64,000 nt of DNA, taken from positions 4,185,501 to 4,249,500 of the forward strand of contig OX940870.1 of assembly GCA_954871525.1 (NCBI GenBank). Reading direction: 5' to 3'. The notes under the pieces were generated by a model, which was not told the origin of the DNA, searched no databases, and worked only from the letters and a program-made list of their open reading frames with translations. The position numbers were made by a program, and so were the translations under genes. Shown piece after piece: positions 38,406-51,021 of the stretch; position 1 is the stretch's first letter, and each line of letters opens with the position of its first letter. Origin of the DNA: Parietaria judaica (Eukaryota > Streptophyta > Magnoliopsida > Rosales > Urticaceae).

Positions 38406-39320
38406 CTACATTCTGAATTTGGATGACAATTAGTGGCTGGAACATTGGTTATTGTGGGTGTTATAGGGAATGGATCAACATGGGTGGTTTGGGTAGGGAA
38501 GTGCATGGAAGACATTGGATTTGACTCACGTAAGAGAACAGGGGCAGATTGGGAAGGGAACAATTCTTCATAAGGAAAATCAAGTTCATTGAAGACAACA
38601 TTCCTTGAAGTGTAAATCCTACCCGATGGATGTAGGCAACGATATCCTTTATGAACAGGGCTATAACCTATGAAGACACACTTTTGGGATCGGAATTGAG
38701 TTTTGTGGCGATTATAGGGTCGAGTGTGGGGATATGCAGCACATCCGAACACTTTTAGCAAGTTAAAGTTGGGCAGCTTATGGAATACTTTGAAGTAAGG
38801 GCTGGTGTTTTGAAGAGTGAGAGTTGGAAGTCTATTAATCAGGTAGACAGCAGTGGAATATGCTTCCCACCAAAGATGTAAAGGGATCTTTGACTGAGCC
38901 AACAAGGTTAAGCCGGTCTCGACTATGTGTCGATGTTTGCGTTCAGCTCGGCCATTTTGAGCATGGACATGTGGACATGGGTGCCTCATATGAATTCCGT
39001 GAGAGGATAGGAAGGGAAGAAAGGTTCTATACTCGCCACCCCAATCTGCTTGTACCGTTTTAATCCGAAGAGAAAACTGGTTTTTGGCATGAGTTTTAAA
39101 ATGGATAGACGCCGCTAAAGCGTCCGACTTAACTTTGAGGGGGTAAAGCCATGTGCATCTAGTATGATCATCTAGAAAATGGATGTAATAGTGATAACCA
39201 TGGATAGACGGAACTGGAGAGGGTCCCCATAAGTCGGTATGAATCAATTCAAGGGGCTGCTCAGTGACTGTATTAGATAAAGGAAAGGGTTGTGTATGAC
39301 TTTTACCATATTGACACGCA
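38405..39320 (-). pseudogene. Copia integrase remnant
   Basis: The minus strand encodes the integrase core: HTDLWGPSPVPS, FLDDHTRCTWLYPL, the motif DWGGEYRTF and NGRAERKHRHIVETG, followed by the conserved VFGCAAYPH and KCVFIGYS. It ends abruptly at the junction with the Gypsy gag near 38405. A frameshift in an A/T homopolymer at about 39327-39334 separates it from the preceding gag-protease frame. Confidence 0.9.
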
Positions 39321-40920
39321 GAACAGAAAAAAAATCATTTTCATTGATACTTTTCATGTTACATGAACTAAGAATGGAAGACATAACCCTTTTGGAAGGA
39401 TGACCAAATCTGTTATGTAAAAGACTGACTTTTTCACATGAAAGTATTATTGGACTATTATGACTGAAAGACTCAGAAAATACAGACTTTGACTCGAAAG
39501 GATGGCAGATTTCGGGAGACTTGAGCTTATCCTTTGCTCGAGGCCACGACAGTTGATACAGCCCGTCTTTAAGTGGTCCAAGGAGCAAGATTCTCTTTGT
39601 TGCTTTGTCCTTAACAATGCAAACATCAGAGTGAAATTCAACGAAAACATGATTTTCTTTGGTGAGTTTAGAAATACTAATCAGCCTTTTTCGGATACTT
39701 GGAACTCTAAGAACATTGGAAAGTTTTAGACCATTTAGTTTATGAGTGCCTATATGAGTGATGGTTAGCAACGAACCGTTCCCAACCATAAGTTGTTCTT
39801 GGCCGTTGAACTCATTGAAGGGATTGAGTTTGGACAGATCTGCCGTCACATGGTTTGTGGCTCCCGAATCCGCATACCATCCTTGATCCACATAGGTCTC
39901 GGGTCCCGAATAGAAGGCAGCAGGGTTTCCCGAAGTGAATGCAGATTGTTGGCTTTCAGGTTGAAATGACTCATCCATTCGGTACCAGCAACTCAGTGCA
40001 AGGTGTCCTTGCTTGCCACAAATCTGGCAAGTTTGTTTGGAGCTGTTGCGGCCTCTTCCGTAGGCGAATGACTTGGAACGGCCTCTTCCTCGGTTCGGGT
40101 AGCCTTGTGGAGGTCCATGTTGAAAGCTAGAGAATTGTCTCTGAGAAGAGCCAATCCCAGAGCTCTGTCTCATTGGAGGTCCGTCATTGCGGCCTCGCAT
40201 GCCACGTCCACGATGTTCAGTCAGATGAACTGCTGCATTGTGGAAGTCATTTGTGAGGGAGTTTTGCATGAGCTCATTGCGGCACTCCTCGGTGAGGATC
40301 ATAGATTCGACCTCACGAATGCTCATTTCACCGTCTTGGTCAAGGCGATTGCTAATCATTCCCACAGAGACATTGAACTCCGCAGGAAGACCGGCCAAGA
40401 TGGAGGTGATGGGATCTTCTGACGATATTTCGCATACCGCAAGGGTGAGCGCATCAACAATGGACTCCATTTTTCTGAAATATTCAGAAACGGACATGGA
40501 TCCTTTCTTCGTATTGTGCAATTGGATCTTCAGCGGAATAGATCAAGACTTGGATTTTACTGCAAATAAGCTTTCAAGCTCTCTCCATACTTCAAACGAC
40601 GTCCGGAATCGGACCACACCACTCATGATCGGAGGAGTCAGAGTCGACAATAACCAGCTCAAAAGTAATTGATCTTCTCTGATCCATTGATAGAAGGCAC
40701 GATTTGGTACCTGAACTGTTCTTCCATCTTCATCGACATCGATCATCTTCGGCGGACAGATCTTCAATCCAAGAACGTAGTCTTCTAGGGCATGGCCTCG
40801 CAGCGCCGGGATGATCTGAGACCTCCAAATCAGATAATTGCTTTGATCAAGCTTCACGTTGATGGATGTGGTGAGAGAATTTGCAAACGAAGGCACATAA
40901 GTAGCCATTGAAGAAGCCAT
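39321..40920 (-). pseudogene. Copia gag and protease remnant
   Basis: The frame opens at 40920 (MASSMATYVPSF) and includes the gag region (NYLIWRSQIIPALRG, SEYFRKMESIVDAL), a CCHC zinc knuckle (CQICGKQGHLALSC) and the aspartic protease motif WYADSGATNHVT. One in-frame TGA at 40543-40545 interrupts gag; the reading frame is otherwise open on both sides, so it is a single point stop. Confidence 0.9.
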
Positions 40921-40966
40921 GGGAGAACTGGAAAAAAAAATCCAAGCTTTTCTTGCTCTGATACCA

Positions 40967-41197
40967 AGAAGAAATACAGAGGAAATGATATTTTCTCTCT
41001 CTTGTATATTCAATCAATCTGTACATCATAGGCTATTCCCTATATATACAAATATGTACAGCTGTAGAGAATAAGTCGGTTACAACAGATTAGTAACTAA
41101 TTACAATTAACCCATGCTAACTAATTCTCTAACAGATTATGACTTGTCACTCTCTGATTCGTCGAGTGTGAGCTGTGACGTGGCTTGTTCCTTATCA
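40967..41197 (-). repeat. 5' LTR of the Copia element
   Basis: A 231-bp LTR, partner of the copy at 35343-35571. The primer-binding site abuts it on the low-coordinate side. Confidence 0.92.
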
Positions 41198-41391
41198 AAA
41201 TTGAACATTGGTTCGATTTGCAGACATTTGAACATTGCAGCGATCAATACCCATTGAAGCCATAACCGTTTATAAATAACTCGTAGTCGATCCATTGGTC
41301 AACAATCAGAAGACAATGTTTTAACGGTTTGGATTGATATCACACATAAACTCATTATTGGGCCCGTTTGGTATAGCCTAATTTTTATTAA

Positions 41392-41808
41392 GGGTTATTA
41401 CGGGCAAAAGTACCCAAATTATTCGAAAATATGGCGGCATAGAGCCAATTGTAAAAAATTATTTCAAAAGTATCCAAGTTCACCCTTTTTGTTGAATCGA
41501 TAGACCTCATTCATTTTTCGTTAGTTTTTTTTTGGTACTCTTTCCTTTTGAACATCAACAATGAAGATTCTTATTTTTATTCTCACTTTCTCTCTCGAAA
41601 TCATAGTTGATATCTTTAATAGCATTGTGATTTGCGTTGTTGACGTTATTATTGACGGAAATAGTAAAGAAACTAACGAAAAATGGATGAGGTCTACTTA
41701 TTATTCACCAAAAAAAATAACTTGGATACTTTTGTCACGGATTTTTTTAACTTGGCTCTATGCCGCCCTATTTCCGAATAACTTGGGTACTTTTGCCCTT
41801 AATAACCC
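41392..41808. mobile_element. Foldback element, 417 bp, related to the GGGTTAATT hairpin family
   Basis: Arms of about 150 bp are inverted copies: the left begins GGGTTATTACGGGCAAAAGT and passes through GGCGGCATAGAGCCA; the right mirrors this with TGGCTCTATGCCGCC and ends ACTTTTGCCCTTAATAACCC. The ends resemble those of the elements at 9195 and 51022 (GGGTTAATT, GCAAAAGTACCCAA). AT-rich flanks give no convincing target duplication. Confidence 0.78.
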
Positions 41809-42060
41809 TTTAAAAAAATGTTTTTAGTTTCAATTTTTTTTTATTTTTTTTTAATCGACTGTTTGGTAAACTGTTTATAAAACAAAAGTTGATTTAGCAT
41901 TTGGTCAATTAAATATATTTATGGTAAAAAACTAGAATAAACTAAAAAACCGTGTTTTTGTTAGAAAAAACCAAAAGCTACAAATCCTAGCTTTTACGAC
42001 TCATGTACAAAAATCTAAAATTGCTTTTGGCTTTTTTGTAGTACTAGTTTCACCAAACAC

Positions 42061-42180
42061 TAAAAAATGATTAGTTTTATTTTAAAAACAAAAACATGCT
42101 TTTTAAGCTGAACCAAACACTAAAAAATGATTAGTTTTATTTTAAAAACAAAAACATGCTTTTTAAGCTGAACCAAACAC
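42061..42180 (+). repeat. Perfect 60-bp tandem duplication
   Basis: The units 42061-42120 and 42121-42180 are identical over 60 bases, ending AAGCTGAACCAAACAC. The sequence just before the first copy also ends CACCAAACAC, suggesting duplication across that short match. The function is unknown. Confidence 0.95.
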
Positions 42181-42399
42181 AAATTTGTCAGGTTAATTTA
42201 AATAAGTGGCTTATACGTTGAGTTATTCATTTTAAGTCTCGCATCTTACGCTAATAAATCACCGCGTGTGTCCGACACATTGTGTCTCTTGTGTAAGTTT
42301 TGTTATCTTGAGTTTACATAATCACACTTTATTAACACAAAACGGAGCCCTAATATTCTCCTATAAGCTTAAATATGAGGGAATCACATTGATATGATC

Positions 42400-43043
42400 C
42401 AGGGCCGGCCCGATCATTGCGGGGGCCTTGGGCAAAAATTTAAAAAGAGGCCTTATTTAGTTTTAATATTTATATATTTAATAAAAAATCTTTAATGAAA
42501 AAAATAATTATTACAAAAAAAATGTAAGAAAAAAGATATATAATACTTTTTAAAGTAAATGTGTATTGAATTAAATATTATTATCTTAGAAAGAGAAATA
42601 ATAATATAAAATTAGCATGTATTATTGATACGTGAGCACTGAATGGTGTTGCATTGATTCAACTCCATTAATAAATAAAGAACTGAGACAAAGAAGAACA
42701 GAAACGAGGTAGAGAAAAAGAAAATGAAAATGAAAATGGAAATGATAGGCTATACATAGTATACCACTGAACATTGATGACTATACCAGTAGCACGAAAC
42801 TACGAATTAATAATATAAGTTTTTTTTTTCTCTCTCTTAAAGTGGGGCCTCTATTTCATATAAAGGTCTCACATACTAGTAATTCGTGGCTTTAAAGTTG
42901 ACTAAGAATTATTCGATTAATTGTGGGCTTTTATTGTTTAAAATTTAGGGCCTTTATTTTATAATCAAATAGTTAAATAGGCTTAGTATGAATAGTGGGC
43001 CTTGGGCCATTGCCCAAGTCGCCCAGAGCTTGGGCCGGGCCTG
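42400..43043. mobile_element. hAT MITE, 644 bp, CAGGGCCGGCCC family
   Basis: The element begins CAGGGCCGGCCCGA and ends TTGGGCCGGGCCTG, with perfect 8-bp duplications ATATGATC at 42392-42399 and 43044-43051. Repeated GGGCCTT and CTTGGGC motifs lie close to both ends. Termini of this type mark a widespread plant hAT family. No transposase is encoded. Confidence 0.9.
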
Positions 43044-43051
43044 ATATGATC

Positions 43052-44475
43052 CCTTTGCGAATGCTAGGTCATCTTGTCTATACATTTATATTTCTTAAAC
43101 AAAAGTGATACGAGGCTTAGGACTTGTCCCATAGCAATTGCAAAAGCACAAAAGTTTTACCAAGTGATGCTTATTCGAACCTCCATACTTTCTGCGCTCT
43201 TAAATAAAAATTCAATATTGTTCATTGGAGAAGATTCTGCCTTCAAATTTAAAATAACAAGCAAATCAAACGACCACGACGCAACTCAAGCATAAAATAG
43301 CCCAAAATGACTTATCTCATAAATAATACCAAGTTAAGATGCTCTCTACAGGTGTCAAGACTTCTTAATTTCCTTAATAAATACCACACGGTTGACTTTG
43401 TTTTGGAACACAACCTCGACCTCAGTCTCCATGCCACGTGGCAGCATGTGGGTGTCTTAATAGCCAATTCACATTTTCATCAATTACCATTTTTACCTAT
43501 AAAACAACATAAAGTAATTTACGGCGTAAGTCATCAAACTTGTTTAGTTGAGAACAAAGTCCTTAAAATTAATTACAAGCAACTAAAGTCACTGATATCA
43601 TACTTTTTTTCTAAATAAACGGTGGCCTACGTTAAATGTCATGTGGGTTTACACGTCCGATGTCACATCATTATGTCATTCGCCACACATGAATATCCAT
43701 AACATGTTTTAAACATCAAAGATGTCCCCTAACATTCTAATCTAAAGCTTATTCTCATATATATTAACATGTGTCAGTGTCACATGTGGCAATGTGGCGT
43801 TTAGCATTGTCCGTCATCCATTCGCAACTAAAAAAATGACAATAGAAAATTTCACGCATGAAATTAAATTTAGGGACTTATTTATTAGAAACATACGAGT
43901 TTAATAACTTTCACCGCAATTTTTTTAAAGAAAATAAAAATAAAATAACGTAAGCGAAGAAGCAACCATTTTCGTGAGTTTAATTAAGCTTATTTATATC
44001 AGCCGTGTCCATTTAAAATGCCTTGCAAGCCCAATCTGTCAAAAAGGCCCAGATTCTGACGGTCCTTCAATTAATTAAATTAAATTAAATATATAATAAA
44101 AAAATAAAATAAAATAAATAAAGAGACGACCTTTTGTGCTTAAATCAAAACCCCGTGTTTGACAGCTACGCCTGTACCGGCCAAGTAGAGGAGAGGACAG
44201 AGGCCAAATTTAAACATTTAAATTTAAATAAAATATTTTAAAAAAAAGCAGGAAACCTATCAGATCCAACGGTGGAGATCGAATCTAGAAGACGAAATTC
44301 CACCCTCTGCCCCTGGACGCAATTATCGCTCCACTACGCTCTTTCCTTCAATCCTTCCTCATCAAAAGCCAAACCTTCCCATTTCCTCTTCTCTCTCTCT
44401 CTCTCCTCTGCGAACCCCCAAAACCAAAACCTAGATCCAATCCAACCACGAAGCAGCGAAGCTAGGCCGGAGAGA
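43052..44475. other. Intergenic region and 14-3-3 promoter
   Basis: AT-rich sequence with two short unrecognised ORFs. The last 250 bases are the promoter and CT-rich leader (about 44386-44410) of the 14-3-3 gene. Confidence 0.5.
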
Positions 44476-46099
<1,624 letters not shown>

Positions 46100-49000
46100 G
46101 AGGTCGCTCTCGCCGCAAATTAGGATTGAACTTCTCCTCTATATGTTTTAAAAAGGAGAAGACTCTGTTTCTGATTTCGGGTGTTTTTATTTTGTTATGT
46201 CATATTCTTGTGTCGAATGGCCACTATGATTGACACAGTGAGTCTCTTCTTCTCTTCCTTGATAGTTTGTTGCATCAGTTTGTGTTTCTGATTGAGCATT
46301 TGCTTGAAGATGATATTTAAAGCTTTTTATCGCTGTTGGCCTATCTAGCTCGATATGTCTCCTGTGTTGATCAAGTGTCCTCCCGTCTGAGTTTTGTTCC
46401 TCTCTTCTCTCTCGTGTTCGAAATTTACAGAAATATATTAATGCTCCGACAACTTCACCTGGATTGTGATTGATACAAAGTGAATTAAGCACCTGAATCC
46501 TAACTGTTAGCGATACGAATCCGATTTTCACGGTGCTTCCCGATTTGTTTGGAACAAAAAGGATCTAGCTGATGGCTTCAGTCTTTTGGATTAGGGGATT
46601 CTGTTTTTTACACAAGGATCTAGCTGATATGTCCTACCCTTTGGGTTAAAGATTTTATGTCGTAAGCTTTGTCGCATGTCGGGACTCGGTGGCATAAGGA
46701 TCTGGCTGATAGCTCCGAATTCTGATCATTAGAATAAAGGTTTTTGACGTTTTAGGGTTATACAATCTATGCTTCTTATTTTAACATTTTTCATCTCTAT
46801 GTGCTTAATCTTATGCTTTAAAAGCAAATTGAGGTTTCACATAAAATTATCATAAGAAAGACCGAGGAGCAAATATAATGACAGTATTGGTGAGTACTAG
46901 GTAAAGTTTGATGGTTAAGAGATAAGATGCGAGTTATAAATATTTATATGTAGATTCCAGTTGTGGAGGTCAACTTTTTCGAAAGAGCACCAAGCACATG
47001 GTTGGATGACAATAATCATGTGAATTTTGAATTGTTGTTGCTGTATTTTATAGATTGACAAGGACTCGCGATTGATGCTTTCGCTTCTCACAGTAGTAAT
47101 TGGCCAAGACAATGAATCTTTTTTTAATACTTTTTTTTTTAAATACAAGTGGAAAGCGGACTTTGACTATACAGAGCTGTGACTGACTGTGTTGATCACT
47201 CGATCCTATCTCTTTCATTAGGATAAAAAAATTAAATATATTTAAATATTGTTTTGTCATAATTAACTGAACTGAGTTCAGGTAATTCTGGTCAAGCTTA
47301 ATTCATACATTTACTTCTTTTAGGAGTTTTGAGCTGCTTGGTTCCATAGAAATTTTCGGACCAAAGATTAGTTAAAATTGAATTAATAGTTTGCTCAAGA
47401 AAGTATGGTTTTGAATTTATTTTTCGTTTGGAATTGTGTAGTGCTGCAGCTTCCAAATTGAGAAAAAAAGACAGCGTTGTAACCAAGAGTGGAACAATAT
47501 TTAAGCGACAAACAACAATAAAGGTGTGATTAAAGGGTACAAAATTAGGTTCGAAATGAACACTTTTGGGATTGATTGTTGAATGATACCAAAAAAGAAG
47601 AGATGATAAGTTAGAATGATGAAACGAAGTGGCATCTCTCGAAAATAAGCATCAATTAGAGTGGACCCAAAGCCAAAGGCAAAAAACTACCTCGTTCGTT
47701 TCAATTTCCAGCCACGCAGCTTTGTTTTTTTTTTTGTCATTCCAGTCCTTTTCCCTTTTTCTTTTCCAATTTTCCCCCTTCCAATAGTTGTTTGAGACCC
47801 CTTTTATGTGTTCTTAAACAGACTTCGGACTCTTGTATAACACTTAGTACTTGTACCGTAAAATTTTAATATTTTAGCTGATACCATTGACGGATTGGAG
47901 GGGAGACCCACTATCGGCCACTACCCTCTTTCTTCTTGTGGTTGTTTTTTCTCGTTCTTCGGTTCACCTCGCCGTCTCGGAACACAATTATGGCTCTGTC
48001 TCGGACTCTGGGTTATTTGACTCGTTGACGGTCATTTTTATTTTATTTTATTTTTCGCTTGTCTTCTCGGAATGCGGCCATCGTGTTTTTATTTTTATCA
48101 TAAAAAATGTGATTTTCTAATGTGTTATCACCGTAATTTTAATTATTCATCAGTGACACTTCTATGTCGAACGGCTAGGTCCGTCATTGGCTGATACAAA
48201 TAAGCATATAGAATATGATAATATGCCACTAGAGTTGTCTAAATAATACTTTTTTTAACGATAAAAATATAACATAAAGTAAATGTCATTACACTTGGAC
48301 AAACACAAACATTTTTGCCGATAAAAATGAGCTTTCAGAGTACCCCCGCATTACTTAACTTATTAGCTTTAGGCTAATTCTAAACTTCAAAGTTCAATAA
48401 TATGCTGTTTTTACTGGTGGAAAAGTACCAGTATTCACAGTAATAAGGAGATGCCTCAAAATTCAAAGCACTGAGTTCCAAATTGAGTGTTGGTCAAAAG
48501 AGCTCACCCATTTATGGAGGACTATTCTACCTTAAAACTGAATTTTCTGTGGCATGGAAAATCCAAACATCAAGAACAGTGACTTCACAAAACACTATTT
48601 CTTTCTATGCTTGATTGATTAGGTGCAACTCAAAATCACACCCCTCTTCAGATAAAGGCACCAGTCAACTCAATGGGTTGGCTCAACTCAACCCTTTTCA
48701 CAAATATTATTTTAAGTGGTTTTTTACTTGAAAAACTTTGTTAAAGCAAAGACTTGTACGAGCTTTGACGGGTCTCAGACGTTTTCAAGCAATCAAATAC
48801 AGCAAAAGAAAATTCAAGTATGTAATTATGGATGAGCGTATACAAATACCATAAGTTACACAATTTTTTTGGGTGTTTTTATGCGGTATCCACGATTTCT
48901 CTCGATTTGTAATTCAATACACAAAGTAATTGGTTCTGTTAAGTTAGCTATATGTCGTGTCTTATCAATCATTTTCACGGTATCGTGAGCAGTTACATAT

Positions 49001-49603
49001 CCAGGACCCTTGACACAAATATAGACGCATCACGAGTTCCATACATATTAATTCTCAATACAATTTCTGGACTTGTAGTAGCAAATAGCAATTGTGCAAA
49101 ATTAGTGGCAATGTTGAACAGAAATGTCAATCTAAATCTGTAATTACAGCTTGTCAAGCTTATGAACTCACCCAACTCGGTCAAACTCAGCAATATTCAG
49201 ACAAGATCGATCATAATTAGCCTAGTAATTCATTTCAGCTAGCTTTTGGCAGAGATACTCATGAAAATACAAGGAACGAGAAAAAAAAACATATAATAAT
49301 AAAAAAAAACAAGTCCATCAAGATTATAACAAGAGTCAATAAAAGCAAATATATGAAATATCTATAACTTGTGTTTTCTAACATCTTCCCTAACCGCAAG
49401 GGCAAATCTAGGGTTTACTTTCTACGTTTCTTTTTTGACATGTCGTTTGATATCCCATTTTTACAAACTACAGACTTTGATTTTCAGTGGTGAACGAAAA
49501 TTCCCATTCCTCCACCGGTAATTGAATAAATCCCCAACCCAAATGTACAGCAATTCCGAAATCAAAATTACCTTAGAGGACAAGCATTTTCGTCAAAATT
49601 ACC
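46100..49603. other. Long intergenic region between the 14-3-3 and HAIKU1 genes
   Basis: The start is the 14-3-3 3' UTR. At about 46558-46735 three diverged direct copies of AAGGATCTAGCTGAT occur at about 55- to 80-base spacing. The remainder is AT-rich. A 77-codon ORF at 47887-48120 shows no recognisable domain. The final part is the 3' side of HAIKU1. Confidence 0.5.
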
Positions 49604-50368
49604 TCAAAACCCTCTCCATCTAGGGCTCGACATCGGCACCGACGGAGAGAGAGGCAGCTGAGGAAACCCTAGGCTCCCCGACGACGGCGAGAGCAGCAGG
49701 CTCGGCGAGAGCAGAGGGTACGGCGACCGCGGGGAGTTCAAGCACCCGAACGGAATCGACGGAGACGGAGGAGGCATCTGAGGCTGCGGCGGCGGCATCA
49801 TCGGCGGCGCGAGATTGCTCCACCGCGGCGAGACCAGCTGCTTCTGGCCCGCGTCGCCGCCGCCGCCGCCGGAGGCCATCGAGCTGTGGAGGTACCGCAT
49901 GTAGGCGGAGACGGGCGACTCCGCCGCGGCGTGGACGGCCGGCAGAGGCGGGAGCGGCGAGAGAGGCGGCGCCACGGCGAGGGGCCGGTTGGCGACGTGC
50001 GCGAGCGGCGGCGGGCGGATCCTCTGGAGGCGGGAGCTGGCCGGCTTGGGCTGGTGGAACTGCTGCTGCGGCGGCGGAGGCGGCGCCGCGGGGCGATCGT
50101 GGGCGGGGGAGCCGGTGAGCTTCTGGACGACGTCGCGGAAGTCGCTCTTGTTGATGTTGTAGACCGGCGGCTGGTGCTGCGGCTGGGCCTGCAAGGCGGC
50201 GTTCTGGGCTTGCGCCGCCGCAGCAGCAGTAGCAGCAGCCGGCGGAGGTGGAGTAGGAGCGTCGAAGGAGGGCTTCTTGGAGGTGGGTTTGGAGATCTTG
50301 TGGGAGAGCTTGTTGAGGTGGCGGAGGTAGTCGTCTCCGGCGGCGGAGGAATGGGAGGTTTTATCCAT
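49604..50368 (-). CDS. IKU1: VQ-motif protein, HAIKU1 orthologue
   Basis: A single-exon gene of 254 residues, as usual for VQ proteins. The VQ motif FRDVVQKLTG is at residues 77-86 and is preceded by VYNINKSD. Downstream are blocks shared with HAIKU1: SRLQRIRPPPLAHV, APLSPLPPLP-like repeats, VHAAAESPVSAYMRYL, and a tail with GCLNSPRSPYPLLSPS and SSGSLGFP. The rest is low-complexity Pro, Ala and Gln. In Arabidopsis HAIKU1 partners the WRKY factor MINI3 to control endosperm growth and seed size; that role is inferred here. The ATG at 50368 was chosen over a preceding GTG codon. The extreme GC content of the gene gives a long antisense open frame that is an artefact. Confidence 0.92.
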   Translation of the reverse strand: MDKTSHSSAAGDDYLRHLNKLSHKISKPTSKKPSFDAPTPPPPAAATAAAAAQAQNAALQAQPQHQPPVYNINKSDFRDVVQKLTGSPAHDRPAAPPPPPQQQFHQPKPASSRLQRIRPPPLAHVANRPLAVAPPLSPLPPLPAVHAAAESPVSAYMRYLHSSMASGGGGGDAGQKQLVSPRWSNLAPPMMPPPQPQMPPPSPSIPFGCLNSPRSPYPLLSPSLLLSPSSGSLGFPQLPLSPSVPMSSPRWRGF

Positions 50369-51012
50369 CACTGAGATCTATGATTGAGTTGAGTGTGTGT
50401 TTGGGGATAATCTCGTCTTCTTCGTTGAGTGAGTCGGCGAGTAGGGACAAACTGTATTATTAATTTCTTAACCGATTAAATACCATTTTATTTTCTTACT
50501 TCTCAAAAACGGTAATTTTACGAGTAATTCGAACTTTGGTCCTTTCACTTTATTTCTCGTTCAATTTAACCTCCGAATCCTAATTTTGTTACATGTCACT
50601 TTATTTCAGCTTAATATTTCATAATTGTCTCAGTCACAATAACAAAAATATCTTGTAATAAGTGATATGTCGAAGAAAAGAATAAAAATAAAAATTAAAG
50701 GAAGGAAGGAAGTTGATGCGTCACTTTTTAAGAGTATAGAGGATATTTGCAACTAAATTTAAAATGCATGGAATAAATTGCATAAAAATATATGACAAGC
50801 TGAGGGATACTAGTGTCAATTGCACTAATTTTAATTTATTTAGAAAAGAAAAACGAGAAAAGGAAATTGAAAGAAGGAAAAGAGAGGGGGGGAATATGAT
50901 GGAGCCTTTAATTTGTGGCTGAAAAGAAGAGAAAGGACATGACCCGTAAAAAAAGGCAAAGCATCACTCTTTAATTTTGGTCACAATTGTAGCAATCGGA
51001 TGATATTAATAA
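50369..51012. other. HAIKU1 upstream region
   Basis: This holds the promoter and leader of HAIKU1 (minus strand) and AT-rich spacer up to the hairpin element. No other gene is seen. Confidence 0.5.
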
Positions 51013-51021
51013 TAAATAATA

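Larger units (their letters stand above)
35343..41197 (-). mobile_element. Copia LTR retrotransposon, degenerate, with nested Gypsy fragment
   Basis: Two LTRs, 35343-35571 and 40967-41197, differ by about four substitutions and one 2-bp indel by eye. Perfect AAATT duplications flank the whole unit (35338-35342 and 41198-41202). Read on the minus strand, a primer-binding site TGGTATCAGAGC (initiator Met tRNA) directly follows the 5' LTR at 40955-40966, and a purine tract GACGGGGGA directly precedes the 3' LTR. The order gag, protease, integrase, reverse transcriptase end, RNase H is Copia. Most of the reverse transcriptase is missing where a Gypsy fragment (about 36372-38405) now sits. Stops and frameshifts make it non-autonomous. 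Confidence 0.93.

Noticed and set aside
47887..48120. 77-codon ORF with hydrophobic stretches
   Set aside because: No start context, no recognisable domain and AT-rich codon use; hydrophobic runs arise easily from T-rich DNA.
49886..50374. Long plus-strand ORF of 162 codons rich in Arg and Gly
   Set aside because: It is the antisense shadow of the GC-rich HAIKU1 coding sequence; the minus strand has the VQ motif and family blocks.
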